Shown here in pieces: positions 8,571-21,045 of a DNA stretch of 64,000 bases; position 1 is the first letter of the stretch; every line of letters begins with the position of its first letter. The translations under genes and the position numbers were made by a program. Origin of the DNA: CAYXAA01 sp964462985 (GTDB lineage Bacteria > Pseudomonadota > Alphaproteobacteria > Rhizobiales > Stappiaceae); NCBI GenBank assembly GCA_964462985.1, contig CAYXAA010000006.1, forward strand, positions 97,966-161,965. The letters are read 5' to 3'. The notes under the pieces are model-generated. The model was not told the origin of the DNA and searched no databases. It saw nothing but the letters and a program-made list of their open reading frames with translations.

Positions 8571-9680
8571 ATGCAGGTTTCTTTGCGCTTCTCGTCTGTT
8601 GCGGGCTTCGGACTCATGCTGTTGCTGCCGTTGGCCGGTTGCAATGACGAGACTCCGCCGCCGGCACCTCCTCGGGCGGTCCTCGTGGTCGAGGCCGAAC
8701 CGCAGAAGATGGTATTCTCCGGCGAAGCAGCCGGACAGATCCAGGCGCGTTTTACCTCGAGCGTCGGCTTTCTGGTGACCGGGCGCCTGACAACGCGCAA
8801 CGTGGACGTCGGCAAGGTCGTGAAGACTGGCGACCTGCTCGCCCAGATCGATCCAACGGATTTCCAGAACAACCTGACGGCGGCCCAGGCTCAGGTTTCC
8901 ACGGCCCAGGCCGACCTCACCCAGGCCGCAGGTGCGGAGGAGCGGTTCCGCAAGCTGCTCGCGGACGGTTTCACCACTCAGGCCGAATACGATCAGAAGA
9001 AGCGCGATCTCGATGCCGCCAAGGCTCAGCTTCAGGGGGCCCAAGCCAACCTTCGGGTCGCCGAGGACCAGCTCAAATACACCCGACTGGTCGCACCGAT
9101 CGACGGCTCCATCACGGCCACGGGGGCCGACGCCGGCCAGGTCGTCCAAGCCGGGCAGATGGTGGTCGAGATCGCCCAGGACGGGGAGAAGGACGCCGTT
9201 TTCGCCGTATCATCCGAGCGAATCGCCTTCGCGCACATCGGCATGCCGATCAAGGTCTGGCTCCAGGGCCACCCGGATCAGGCCGTTACGGGCACCATCC
9301 GGGAGATCGCGCCCAACGCCGATCCGGTTACGGGCACCTATCAGGTCAAGATCGGGCTCACCAATCCGCCGCCTGCGATGCGGCTCGGCGCCATCATTGT
9401 CGGCGAGGCATCAGTCCAGGGCAAGGACCTGATGACCCAGTTGCCGTCGACCGCGCTGCTGCAGACCGGCGACACGCCCAGGGTCTGGATCGTTACCCAG
9501 CCCGACAACACGGTGAAGACGGTGCCGGTCAAAGTCGCGCGCTACAACACCGACAGCGTGTTGATCTCCGAGGGAGTGAACAAGGGTGACCTGGTCGTAA
9601 CCGCCGGCGTCAACTCGCTTGCGGAAGGGCAGAAGGTAAGGCCGCAGCGGGTCGAGGCGAGCAAGGTCGCGGTTCAATGA
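8571..9680 (+). CDS. RND efflux periplasmic adaptor (membrane fusion lipoprotein)
   Basis: A 369-residue HlyD/AcrA-type adaptor that bridges an inner-membrane RND pump to an outer-membrane channel. The N-terminus is a lipoprotein signal ending in LAGC, so Cys24 should be lipidated. It then shows the split lipoyl/biotinyl-like domain, a coiled-coil hairpin rich in Ala and Gln at about residues 95-155 and the beta-barrel domain with ATGADAGQVVQAGQ. Its stop overlaps the pump gene start by four bases (ATGA). No outer-membrane factor is adjacent, so the pair must share a TolC-like channel encoded elsewhere. Confidence 0.92.
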   Translation: MQVSLRFSSVAGFGLMLLLPLAGCNDETPPPAPPRAVLVVEAEPQKMVFSGEAAGQIQARFTSSVGFLVTGRLTTRNVDVGKVVKTGDLLAQIDPTDFQNNLTAAQAQVSTAQADLTQAAGAEERFRKLLADGFTTQAEYDQKKRDLDAAKAQLQGAQANLRVAEDQLKYTRLVAPIDGSITATGADAGQVVQAGQMVVEIAQDGEKDAVFAVSSERIAFAHIGMPIKVWLQGHPDQAVTGTIREIAPNADPVTGTYQVKIGLTNPPPAMRLGAIIVGEASVQGKDLMTQLPSTALLQTGDTPRVWIVTQPDNTVKTVPVKVARYNTDSVLISEGVNKGDLVVTAGVNSLAEGQKVRPQRVEASKVAVQ

Positions 9681-12600
9681 AAAGCTTCAATCTGTCGGAC
9701 TGGGCCGTCCGTCACCGGACTCTGGTCGCCTTTTTCATGATCGTCTTCCTGGCCGGCGGTCTTGCCGCCTATCTCAACCTCGGCCGTGAAGAGGATCCGT
9801 CCTTCGCGATCGGAACGATGATCGTGCAGACCAACTGGCCGGGGGCAACAACCCAGGACACGATCGAGCAGGTCACCGACCGCATCGAGAAGAAGCTCCA
9901 GGAGACGCCGAACCTCGATTATCTCAAGAGCTATACCAAGCCTGGCGTCTCGGTGGTCTATGTCAACCTGCTACAATCGACCGATCCAGAGCAGATTCCC
10001 TGGGTCTGGTACGAGGTGCGCAAGAAGATTTCCGATATTCGCCAGACCCTGCCTCAGGGTGTGCAGGGACCGTTCTTCAACGACGAATTCGGCGACGTCT
10101 ACGGCATCATCTACGGAATCACCTTCGACGGCTTCTCGCTGCGCCAGGCTCGCGACTTCGCAGAGACGGCGCGCACGGAATTCCTGCGCGCCCGCGATGT
10201 CGGCAAGGTCGACATCTTCGGAACCCAGGATGAAAAGATCTATCTGAACTTCTCGCCGCAGAAGCTCGCCGCGCTCGGACTCAGCCTCGACGAGGTGCTG
10301 CAGTCGATTGCGCAGCAAAATGCCGTGACCCCCAGCGGCGAGATCAACACCAACAACGAGAACATCCTGGTCGAGGTCTCGGGCGAACTTCTGACGGCGG
10401 AGAACATCGCGGCGATCAATCTCTACATCAACAACCGCTTCTATCGGCTCTCCAACCTGGCGACGATCGAGCACGGCTACGTCGACCCGCCGCAAAAGAT
10501 GTTCCGAGTCGGCAACAAGCCGGCTATCGGCATAGGCATCTCGATGCGCGACGGCGGCAACAGCCTGGAATTCGGTAAAAGCCTCACCGAGGTGGCCGAG
10601 CGCTTGCGCCAGGAGTTCCCGATCGGCATCGACGTGGTCCAGGTGGCCGATCAGCCCCAGGTGGTCAAACATGCGATCGGCGGCTTCACCTCGGCCTTGT
10701 TCGAGGCAGTCGCCATCGTGCTTGCCGTCAGCTTCCTCTCGCTCGGTCTTCGCGCCGGGCTCGTCGTCGCGTGTTCGATCCCGCTGGTGCTTGCCGTCGT
10801 GTTCCTCGGCATGGACCTGATGGATATCTCGCTGCAGCGGATCTCGCTCGGCGCCCTGATCATATCGCTCGGCCTCCTGGTCGACGACGCCATGATTACG
10901 GTCGAGATGATGGTGTCGAAGATCGAGGAGGGTTACGACAAGATCCGCGCCGCGACCTTTGCCTATGAATCGACGGCGTTTCCAATGCTGACGGGAACGT
11001 TGATCACGATCGTCGCCTTCATGCCGATCGGCTTTGCCGACAGCAACACCGGCCAGTATTGCTTCTCGCTGTTTGCGGTGATCGCGATTGCGCTGACGAC
11101 ATCCTGGGTGGTCGCCGTTGTATTTGCGCCGAATATCGGCCTGATCGCGTTGCCGGCAGTGATGAAGAAGAAGAGCGGCCACGACGAACCCGGGCGCGGC
11201 CAGAAACTGTTCCGCTCGCTGCTCCTCGTCGTGATGCGACACCGCTACATGACGATCCTCGCTACGATCGGGATCTTCGTGCTGGCACTTTACGGGCAGC
11301 AGCACGTGCAGCGGCAGTTCTTCCCGTCGTCCGATCGGTCGGAACTGCTCGTCACCATCAACCTGCCGAAGAACGCCTCGATCCTAGCGACCCGGAACGA
11401 GGTCGACCGCATCCAGAGCCTTATCGACGGGGACGAGGATATCGCAAGCTATTCGAGCTACATCGGCGGCGGAGCGATCCGCTTCTATCTCCCGCTCGAC
11501 GTTCAGCTCAACAATGACTTCGTCGCCCAGTTCGTCATCGTGGCCAAGGATCTGGAGGCTCGCGACCGACTGCAGGCCAAACTCGACGAGATGTTCTCCA
11601 GTATCGAGTTCTCTGACCTTACGGTGCGAGTGTCGCGGCTGGAGCTCGGCCCGCCAGTCGGCTGGCCGGTCCAGTACCGGGTGAGCGCCCGCTCGCTCGA
11701 CGAGACGCGCAAACAGGCTGAAGCGGTGGCGGAAGTCCTGCGTCAGTCCGGGCTCACCCGGCTCGTCAACTTCGACTGGAACGAGAAGAGCAAGACCATC
11801 CGGCTCGCAATCGACCAGGACAAGGCGCGTCAGGTCGGCCTCAGTTCCGAGGCGGTGGCGAACACATTCAACACTCTGCTCAACGGATCAGTCGCCACCC
11901 AGGTGCGTGATTCGATCTATCTGATCGACGTGCTGGCCCGGGCCGACAGCGACGACCGGCTCTCGATCGATGCGCTGCGCAATCTGCAGATCAACCTCGC
12001 CAACGGTAATTCGGTGCCGATCAGCCAGATCGCGTCTCTCAACTACGTGCTCGACGACAGCTATGTCTGGCGCCGCGATCGGCTGCCGACCATCACGGTT
12101 CAGGCCGACGTCGTCCCGGGCCTGCAGGCGCCGACGGTTTATTCGAGGCTCCAGGAGAAGATGGATGCGCTTCGGGCCGAGCTGCCGCCCGGCGCAAGCA
12201 TCATCGACGGAGGCACCGTCGAGAAAAGCGCCGAGAGCAATGCCGCGCTTGTGGCACAGCTTCCGTTGATGGTGGGAATAATGCTGACTCTGCTGATGAT
12301 CCAGTTGCAGAGCTTCTCGCGCATGTTTCTCGTCATCTCGGTCGCGCCGCTCGGCATCATCGGCGTGGTCGCCATCATGCTGGCCACCAATACGCCGATG
12401 GGCTTCGTCGCGACGCTCGGGATCATCGCACTCACGGGCATGATCATCCGCAACTCTCTGATTCTGATCGATCAGATCGAGGCCAATCATGCTGCCGGCA
12501 TGCGGTCCTGGGACGCGGTCGTCGAGGCGACGCAGCACCGGCTGCGGCCGATTCTGCTCACGGCCTCCGCAGCGATCCTCGGAATGATCCCGATCATGGA

Positions 12601-12787
12601 AGACGTGTTCTGGGGGCCGATGGCCTATACCGTGATCGGGGGCCTCGCCGGCGCTACGCTGCTGACGCTGTTATTCCTGCCGGCGCTCTACGTCACCTGG
12701 TTCCGGATCAAGGAGGAGGACGACGACGGGGCCGCGGCACCGTCGACGGAAGCGCCCGAGCCGGAGCGGACGCTGCAGGAGGCATAG
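9677..12787 (+). CDS. RND multidrug efflux transporter, permease subunit
   Basis: A 1036-residue inner-membrane proton/drug antiporter of the HAE1/AcrB superfamily, with the duplicated layout of TM1, a large periplasmic loop, TM2-6, then TM7, loop and TM8-12. The proton-relay aspartate pair is visible in TM4 (LLVDDAMITVE, near residue 407). The start segment NLSDWAVRHRTLVAFFM and the phrase NLGREEDPSF resemble the MexK/TriC-like branch. It is translationally coupled to the adaptor gene. Substrates cannot be predicted. It is convergent with the EamA transporter gene, 67 bp apart. Confidence 0.93.
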   Translation: MKSFNLSDWAVRHRTLVAFFMIVFLAGGLAAYLNLGREEDPSFAIGTMIVQTNWPGATTQDTIEQVTDRIEKKLQETPNLDYLKSYTKPGVSVVYVNLLQSTDPEQIPWVWYEVRKKISDIRQTLPQGVQGPFFNDEFGDVYGIIYGITFDGFSLRQARDFAETARTEFLRARDVGKVDIFGTQDEKIYLNFSPQKLAALGLSLDEVLQSIAQQNAVTPSGEINTNNENILVEVSGELLTAENIAAINLYINNRFYRLSNLATIEHGYVDPPQKMFRVGNKPAIGIGISMRDGGNSLEFGKSLTEVAERLRQEFPIGIDVVQVADQPQVVKHAIGGFTSALFEAVAIVLAVSFLSLGLRAGLVVACSIPLVLAVVFLGMDLMDISLQRISLGALIISLGLLVDDAMITVEMMVSKIEEGYDKIRAATFAYESTAFPMLTGTLITIVAFMPIGFADSNTGQYCFSLFAVIAIALTTSWVVAVVFAPNIGLIALPAVMKKKSGHDEPGRGQKLFRSLLLVVMRHRYMTILATIGIFVLALYGQQHVQRQFFPSSDRSELLVTINLPKNASILATRNEVDRIQSLIDGDEDIASYSSYIGGGAIRFYLPLDVQLNNDFVAQFVIVAKDLEARDRLQAKLDEMFSSIEFSDLTVRVSRLELGPPVGWPVQYRVSARSLDETRKQAEAVAEVLRQSGLTRLVNFDWNEKSKTIRLAIDQDKARQVGLSSEAVANTFNTLLNGSVATQVRDSIYLIDVLARADSDDRLSIDALRNLQINLANGNSVPISQIASLNYVLDDSYVWRRDRLPTITVQADVVPGLQAPTVYSRLQEKMDALRAELPPGASIIDGGTVEKSAESNAALVAQLPLMVGIMLTLLMIQLQSFSRMFLVISVAPLGIIGVVAIMLATNTPMGFVATLGIIALTGMIIRNSLILIDQIEANHAAGMRSWDAVVEATQHRLRPILLTASAAILGMIPIMEDVFWGPMAYTVIGGLAGATLLTLLFLPALYVTWFRIKEEDDDGAAAPSTEAPEPERTLQEA

Positions 12788-12854
12788 GAGCGGAATCCCA
12801 GCGCCGCCCGTCAGCCGACGACGCGCGACTGTCTGCGTCTCTTTTGGCCCCGGC

Positions 12855-13730
12855 TTAGCGTGCCGGTATGGGCGCTGCAGGGCGTGCCTGCTGCGCCCGC
12901 TGGCTGACCCAGACGCTGCCAAGCACGACGACAATGCCGACGATCTGCGCAGCACTCAGATCCTGGCCAAGAGCCGCCCAGCCAAGAACCACCGCGACCA
13001 CCGGACTGAGCAACGCCAGTGGCGACACGGTCGACGGCTCAAGCCGTCCGATGCCCCGGAACCAGAGCAGATAGGCGATCGCTCCGCCGACGATGCCGAG
13101 ATAGAGGAAGCCTCCGATGTTGGCGGTGGTCAAGGCTGGCAAGGGTGGTTCCAGTATCAAGGCAGCGGGCAGGAGCAGCAGACCGCCGGCCGTCAGCTGC
13201 CAGGCCGTGAAGGTCAACGGGGATACCGGCGGCTGCCAATGCCGGCTGAGCACGACGCCCGCGGCCATGGATGCGGCACCGGCAAGACCGGCCGCCACGC
13301 CGATCGGGTCGAGGGCCGCGCTCGGCGTCAGGACGAGCAGCGCCACGCCGCCGACGCCAGCGACGCCCGCGATGACCGCGAGCGGACGCAGCGGCGCATC
13401 AAGGACGAGGCGGGCCAGCAGCAGCACGATAAGAGGCTGAATTGCTCCGACGGTGGCGGCCACACCACCTGGAAGCCGATAGGCGGCGACGAACAACAGC
13501 CAGAAGAAGATCGAGAAGTTGAGCGCGCCGAGAACGAAGACCTTGGGCCACCAGTCACCACTGGGAAGCCGGCGAACGAGGAGCAGCAGCACGAGCCCGG
13601 CCGGAAGTGCCCTCAGCAGCGAGACGGTGAGCGGGTAGCCCTGTGGCAGAAGTTCGGTCGTGACGATGTACGTGCCGCCCCAAACCGAGGGAGCAAGAGC
13701 GGTCAGGAGGAGATCAAGGTTGCGGGACAC
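12855..13730 (-). CDS. EamA/DMT-family transporter (10 TM)
   Basis: A 291-residue drug/metabolite transporter made of two tandem five-helix EamA repeats; the opening SVWGGTYIVTTELLP is the classic first-repeat motif. Members export amino acids, nucleobases or toxic metabolites, and the substrate here is unknown. The start is a GTG before SRNLDLLL, with GAGG seven bases upstream; a TTG nine codons earlier is possible but has no better site. It is divergent from a MarR regulator gene, and the 106-bp spacer holds two palindromes, so I infer it is the MarR target. Confidence 0.88.
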   Translation of the reverse strand: MSRNLDLLLTALAPSVWGGTYIVTTELLPQGYPLTVSLLRALPAGLVLLLLVRRLPSGDWWPKVFVLGALNFSIFFWLLFVAAYRLPGGVAATVGAIQPLIVLLLARLVLDAPLRPLAVIAGVAGVGGVALLVLTPSAALDPIGVAAGLAGAASMAAGVVLSRHWQPPVSPLTFTAWQLTAGGLLLLPAALILEPPLPALTTANIGGFLYLGIVGGAIAYLLWFRGIGRLEPSTVSPLALLSPVVAVVLGWAALGQDLSAAQIVGIVVVLGSVWVSQRAQQARPAAPIPAR

Positions 13731-13770
13731 CGGCGCCTCACAATAGTGCGCTGTCAAGCGCGAACGTGAT

Positions 13771-13790
13771 TTATCTTGACTTCAAGATAA
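13771..13790. promoter_or_regulatory. Palindromic operator candidate 1 (EamA/MarR intergenic)
   Basis: TTATCTTGA and TCAAGATAA form perfect 9-base arms around a 2-base centre. The size and position between divergent transporter and marR genes are typical of a MarR dimer site; binding is inferred. The half-site TCAAGATAA recurs in the neighbouring palindrome. Confidence 0.65.
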
Positions 13791-13800
13791 CGCATCTTCG

Positions 13801-13812
13801 CTTGACGTCAAG
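13801..13812. promoter_or_regulatory. Palindromic operator candidate 2 (EamA/MarR intergenic)
   Basis: CTTGACGTCAAG is a perfect 12-base palindrome, followed directly by ATAAAT so that it repeats the TCAAGATAA half-site of the first operator. Its centre lies about 26 bases from that of the first site and about 30 bases upstream of the marR start, a layout that would allow autoregulation plus control of the transporter. Confidence 0.6.
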
Positions 13813-13836
13813 ATAAATCCCGGAAACAGTTCGCCC

Positions 13837-14328
13837 ATGGACCGCGTCGACGCCATCCTTGACCAATGGAACCGGGAGCGCCCGGACCTTGACGTTGCGC
13901 CGATGGGGCTGATCGGCAGGATCCGGCGACTGTCGCAGCACCTGCTCCGGGACATGGAGAAGACGTTTGCCCGTCACGGGCTGAACAGCGCCACCTTCGA
14001 CGTCCTCGCCACCTTGCGCCGATCCGGCCCGCCCTATGCCCTATCGCCAGGCGCACTGCTCGCAACGATGATGATCACCTCGGGCACAATGACCAACCGC
14101 ATCGATCAACTTGAGAAGGCCGGCCTTGTTGAACGCAGGGTCAATCCCGATGACGGCCGCAGCGTGCTCGTCTCGCTCACGGAGCGCGGCTTTGCCGTCA
14201 TCGACGCTGCCGTGACTGACCATGTCGAAACCCAAAAACGCCTGACATCCAGCCTGGCACCCGACGACCGCACGGCGCTGAACGCGCTGCTCAGGAAATA
14301 TCTGGCCTGCTTCGAGACGGATGATTGA
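13837..14328 (+). CDS. MarR-family transcriptional regulator
   Basis: A 163-residue winged-helix regulator. The helix-turn-helix region runs through LSPGALLATMMITSGTMTNRIDQLEKAGLVER and is followed by the wing NPDDGRSVLVSLTERG, the diagnostic MarR signature. Such proteins are dimeric repressors released by small phenolic or toxic ligands. The gene is divergent from the EamA exporter, and two inverted repeats with matching half-sites lie between the starts. I infer repression of the exporter and of itself; the ligand is unknown. Confidence 0.92.
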   Translation: MDRVDAILDQWNRERPDLDVAPMGLIGRIRRLSQHLLRDMEKTFARHGLNSATFDVLATLRRSGPPYALSPGALLATMMITSGTMTNRIDQLEKAGLVERRVNPDDGRSVLVSLTERGFAVIDAAVTDHVETQKRLTSSLAPDDRTALNALLRKYLACFETDD

Positions 14329-14538
14329 TCCGCCTCCAGCTGGCTTCCTGCCCAGGCTCGCTGTCAGCCCAGGCTTGGTCGCGCGCGGCTCGGCCAGCGC
14401 GCGTTCGGTCGATCCGGTCTCGGCGAGGCCGTGATCGTTCGATCGCCCGATTCTGGACGCAGGGTTCCAGATCACCCATCGTGCGGGGCGGGCGCCGATG
14501 CCGTGGCGCCCGCGACCGGCACCGTCGGGAGGTGAGCC

Positions 14539-14985
14539 ATGACGACCGAAGACCCGTTCGACCTCCAGCGATTCATTACGGCCCAGGGTCCGGTCTACGC
14601 CCGCGTCTGCGCCGAGCTCGAGGCCGGCCGCAAGGCCAGCCACTGGATGTGGTTCATCTTTCCGCAGATCGCCGGACTCGGCCGCAGCGCGACGGCAGAG
14701 CGCTACGCGATCTCGGGTCTTGCCGAGGCCAAGGCCTATCTCGCCCACCCAGTGCTCGGGCCAAGGCTCGCCGAATGCACCCGGCTCGTCCTCGGCATTG
14801 AGGGGCGAACGGCCGATACGATCTTCGGCTACCCCGACACGCTCAAGTTCCACTCGTCAATGACGCTGTTTTCCGCCGCGAGCGAAGGCGCCGACCTGTT
14901 CGACACCGCGCTGAAAAACTATTTCGGCCACCCCGATGCCATGACGCTGGATTTGCTGGAACGCAGCGCCGCGAAAGGGAGGTGA
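14539..14985 (+). CDS. DUF1810 family protein
   Basis: A 148-residue soluble protein matching the DUF1810 pattern: DPFDLQRFITAQ at the start, KASHWMWFIFPQIAGLG in the first half and FGYPDTLKFHSSMTLF in the second. The tryptophan-rich WMWFIFPQ and the DTLKFHSSMTLF block are the most conserved parts. The function of the family is not known to me. It has its own start after a 210-bp spacer from marR in which I see no gene, and is convergent with the MocA gene, 8 bp apart, so it is probably monocistronic. Confidence 0.85.
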   Translation: MTTEDPFDLQRFITAQGPVYARVCAELEAGRKASHWMWFIFPQIAGLGRSATAERYAISGLAEAKAYLAHPVLGPRLAECTRLVLGIEGRTADTIFGYPDTLKFHSSMTLFSAASEGADLFDTALKNYFGHPDAMTLDLLERSAAKGR

Positions 14986-14993
14986 GCCGCCTG

Positions 14994-16622
<1,629 letters not shown>

Positions 16623-16625
16623 CCG

Positions 16626-17318
16626 TTAACCCTCCACCGGTTTGCGCAGTGCCGCGATGATTTGCGCGAGCACGGCGACTGCAATTTCCGCGGGAGAGGC
16701 GGCGCCGATATCAAGGCCAATCGGCGCGGCGATCCGGTTGAAATCGCGTTCATCGACACCGGCTTCAAGCAGACGCTCGCGGCGCTTGCCATGGGTCTTG
16801 CGGCTACCCAGCGCACCGACGTAGAAGCAGCCGGCCCGAAGCGCCGCCGCAATCGGCATATCATCGATCTTCGGGTCGTGGGTAAGCGCAGCGAGCGCGG
16901 TAAAGGCATCGAGCGGCACCTCCTTTAGCGCGTCTTCTGGCCATTCGGCACGCAGCACGCGCTCGGGGAAACGCTCGGGCGTTGCGAAGGCGGTGCGCGG
17001 GTCGATGACCGTCACGTCGAAGCCGGCAATCTCGGCCATCGGCACCAGTGCCTGAGAGATGTGGACGGCGCCGATCACGACGAGGCGCGGCGGCGGCACG
17101 CTGACGGTGAGGAACACGCTGCCGCCCTCCGCCGTCTCGACGATGCCGGACTTGCCGGACAGGAACCGTCGCTTCAGCTCGTCGGCGAGCGGGTCGGAGG
17201 AGAAATCGTCCTCGTGGCGCACGAGGCGCGCGCTCCCACTGCCGAGATTGGTAATGACGATTGCCGCGCGACGAGCGGCGCGGGCGGCATTGAGTTCGGA
17301 AAGCAGCGCGAGATCCAT
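16626..17318 (-). CDS. XdhC/CoxF-like protein (XdhC_C Rossmann half)
   Basis: A 230-residue protein corresponding to CoxF or the C-terminal half of XdhC. Residues 1 to about 75 form an N-terminal alpha/beta region with AARAARRAAIVITNLGSG. From about residue 80 a Rossmann-like domain starts with PPRLVVIGAVHISQALVP and contains LTHDPKIDDMPIAAAL and the YVGALGSRKTHGKRRERL block conserved in XdhC. These proteins receive sulfurated molybdenum cofactor and deliver it to xanthine-dehydrogenase-family enzymes. It lies 4 bp after the LysE gene and 3 bp before the MocA gene. No target hydroxylase is in the window. Confidence 0.88.
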   Translation of the reverse strand: MDLALLSELNAARAARRAAIVITNLGSGSARLVRHEDDFSSDPLADELKRRFLSGKSGIVETAEGGSVFLTVSVPPPRLVVIGAVHISQALVPMAEIAGFDVTVIDPRTAFATPERFPERVLRAEWPEDALKEVPLDAFTALAALTHDPKIDDMPIAAALRAGCFYVGALGSRKTHGKRRERLLEAGVDERDFNRIAAPIGLDIGAASPAEIAVAVLAQIIAALRKPVEG

Positions 17319-17322
17319 GGTC

Positions 17323-17949
17323 TCAGCTCCGGTCGGTCGCGAGCCTGACGCCGAGGCCGATCAGCAGCGAGCCACCGATCCAGCGCATCAGACCCTGCGC
17401 GCACGAGGATCGCGACAGCCGGCCCTGCACGGCCGAGGCGAAGGCGACGGTAATGAGATCGGCCGACGTGAAGGTGATGTTGACGATCGTGCCAAGGATC
17501 AGGAACTGGGCCCAGACCGGCAGCGCGGCGGAGGGGTCCACGAACTGCGGCAGGAAAGCAATGAAGAACACCGCCACCTTCGGGTTGAGCACCTCGACGA
17601 GCACACTGTCGATGAAAGCACGGCACGGCGAGCGCACCGGTCCGGCCGCTGCGGCACCGTTGCCGCGAGCGTGGATCATGTGCCAGCCAAGCCAAACGAG
17701 GTACATCGCGCCCAAGATCTTCAGCGCAGTATAGAGCGTTGGCACCACGGCGAAGACGGCAGAGAGACCGAAGGCGGCGGCGAAGACATGGGCGTAACAG
17801 CCAACGTGAAGCCCAGCGGCCGCGAAAAGCCCGGCCCGACGGCCGCGGGCAACCGTCTGCGCGGCGGTGTAGAGCAGGGCCGGGCCAGGCATATAGGCAA
17901 AGACAAGGGTCGCCGCGGCGAAGGCGGCAAGGATCTCGACGGACGGCAT
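17323..17949 (-). CDS. LysE/RhtB family exporter
   Basis: A 208-residue membrane protein with six predicted helices and the family motif YMPGPALLYTAAQTVARGRRAG near residue 20, followed by NPKVAVFFIAFLPQFV near residue 115. LysE/RhtB proteins export amino acids such as lysine, threonine or homoserine. Its start codon overlaps the stop of the CoxI-like gene (TGATG) and it ends 4 bp before the CoxF-like gene, so it is embedded in a molybdenum-cofactor maturation operon. The sequence gives no reason for this partnership; the substrate is unknown. Confidence 0.87.
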   Translation of the reverse strand: MPSVEILAAFAAATLVFAYMPGPALLYTAAQTVARGRRAGLFAAAGLHVGCYAHVFAAAFGLSAVFAVVPTLYTALKILGAMYLVWLGWHMIHARGNGAAAAGPVRSPCRAFIDSVLVEVLNPKVAVFFIAFLPQFVDPSAALPVWAQFLILGTIVNITFTSADLITVAFASAVQGRLSRSSCAQGLMRWIGGSLLIGLGVRLATDRS

Positions 17950-18302
17950 CAGGCGGTGGGTCCCCCTTCAACCGGCTCGACATAGACGCGGATGCGGCCA
18001 CCGCAAGACAGGCCAACGCGCCAGGCGGTCTCGTCGGCAACCCCGAATTCCAGAGTGGTGGGCTTGCCGCTGGCAATAACGTCGATTGCCTCGGAAACGA
18101 CCGCACCCTCAACGCAGCCGCCAGAGACGGAACCTTCGAAATTCCCCTCCTCGTCGATAACGAGGTGGGAGCCGACCGGGCGGGGGGCCGAACCCCAGGT
18201 CTCGATCACGGTGGCAATCGCCACCTTGCGTCCAGCCTCGCTCCAGGCCTGAGCCAGCGTTAGCGGATCGGCCACACCATCGTATGCGTGCTCGAACTGC
18301 AT
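17949..18302 (-). CDS. XdhC/CoxI family protein (N-terminal half)
   Basis: A 117-residue protein matching the XdhC_CoxI domain: WGSAPRPVGSHLVIDEEG, the strongly conserved GSVSGGCVEGAVVSEA, and FGVADETAWRVGLSCGG. The GGC cysteine is implicated in cofactor handling in the family. The start is the ATG before QFEHAYDG with AAGGAGGG twelve bases upstream; the frame remains open 25 codons further but without support. It is the first gene of the run CoxI-LysE-CoxF-MocA. Together the CoxI and CoxF proteins make up what is one polypeptide in canonical XdhC. Confidence 0.88.
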   Translation of the reverse strand: MQFEHAYDGVADPLTLAQAWSEAGRKVAIATVIETWGSAPRPVGSHLVIDEEGNFEGSVSGGCVEGAVVSEAIDVIASGKPTTLEFGVADETAWRVGLSCGGRIRVYVEPVEGGPTA

Positions 18303-18507
18303 CACCGCACCCTCCTTCTCCGGCTGGAATATAAGGCGACACAATGCATTCGGACAGGCAATGCGGCCACAAGTCAAATTTCAGGCCGGCGTGCACCTGA
18401 GAGTCAGGGTAAGGCGACGAACGCCTGACCTGGATCCTCGTGGCAGCTTGACGAAAGGCGCATGAGCGGCACTGGATTGTACAGGCGGTCCGCAGGGAAG
18501 AACTTGC

Positions 18508-19332
18508 ATGCAGGCGTGTATCATTGGCCGGGCCATCTCGCTTGCCGGCGCCCTTCTTTTCTTCTTGTCCGGAGCGGCAGGGGCACAGGAACCTGTCGGG
18601 CTCTACAGCGCGACGACGATCATCACCGGCACGTTGGACGAGGAGAAACGGCGCGGGTTCGCGGCATGTCTCCTCGAGGTTCTGGTCAAGGTTTCGGGCG
18701 ATCTGGATCTGTCCGCTTCACCAAAGATGGCGGCCCTTGCAGCCACGGCAGAGGGCTTCGTCGAGGCTTATACCCTGCGCGACCGCATGGCCGGAATCCC
18801 CGTGCACGACGAGCAGGGCACGCGGGAAAGGCCGCATCTTCTCAATGCGACGTTCTCAAAAGCCAAGATCGATGAGGCATTGCGCACGCTCGGCCGTTCG
18901 CCCTGGCTCAATCGGCCGACGATCACGATTCTCGTCGGAATCGACAACGGCGCACGACACTTCGTGGTTTCCCGTGATTCGCCCGTTGGGGTCGACCAGC
19001 GCGAGGCGCTTTCGGAGATTGCGGCAAGGTTCGGATTGAAGATCGCGGTGCCGGACGAGGCGGCGCTCGCGGCCGTTCCCATTGATTTCGCCGCGGTCGA
19101 CGCGGCCGACAGACGTCGGCTGGACGTCCTGCGAAGGGCCCTTGGCGGCACAGTTCTCCTCAGCGGGGCACTGGTCTGGAATGAAGAAGCGCTTCGGTGG
19201 ACCTCGCACTGGCACCTTGTCTCTGGCGAGAACGCCGGGACCTGGGTCTCCTCAGGCGTTTCCTTTGACGAAGTCTTTCGCGACGCACTCGCCAACGCCA
19301 TGCGCTCGCTAGGGCCCGGCGGCGATCGGTAG
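18508..19332 (+). CDS. Secreted DUF2066 domain protein
   Basis: A 274-residue protein with a Sec-type signal peptide (hydrophobic residues 11-24, probable cleavage after AGA at residue 26). The mature part matches DUF2066: LYSATTIITGTLDEEKRRGFAACL near the start and LVKVSGDLDLSASPK soon after. The function of DUF2066 is not established. It is predicted to be periplasmic or membrane-associated. It stands alone between the divergent CoxI operon (205-bp gap) and pckA, with which it is convergent. Confidence 0.82.
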   Translation: MQACIIGRAISLAGALLFFLSGAAGAQEPVGLYSATTIITGTLDEEKRRGFAACLLEVLVKVSGDLDLSASPKMAALAATAEGFVEAYTLRDRMAGIPVHDEQGTRERPHLLNATFSKAKIDEALRTLGRSPWLNRPTITILVGIDNGARHFVVSRDSPVGVDQREALSEIAARFGLKIAVPDEAALAAVPIDFAAVDAADRRRLDVLRRALGGTVLLSGALVWNEEALRWTSHWHLVSGENAGTWVSSGVSFDEVFRDALANAMRSLGPGGDR

Positions 19333-19422
19333 TGCATTGCCCACGACGTGCAAGGCCGGTGGCCGGCGGGCCGCGGCACGATGGCGACGCTATGGCGGCC
19401 ACCACACCGCCGACAAGAGAGC

Positions 19423-21033
<1,611 letters not shown>

Positions 21034-21045
21034 CGTTCTGATCAT

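Noticed and set aside
16626..18302. The two XdhC-like genes as one frameshifted gene
   Set aside because: A complete LysE gene with its own start lies between them, and each half has a clean start and stop, as in CoxI and CoxF.
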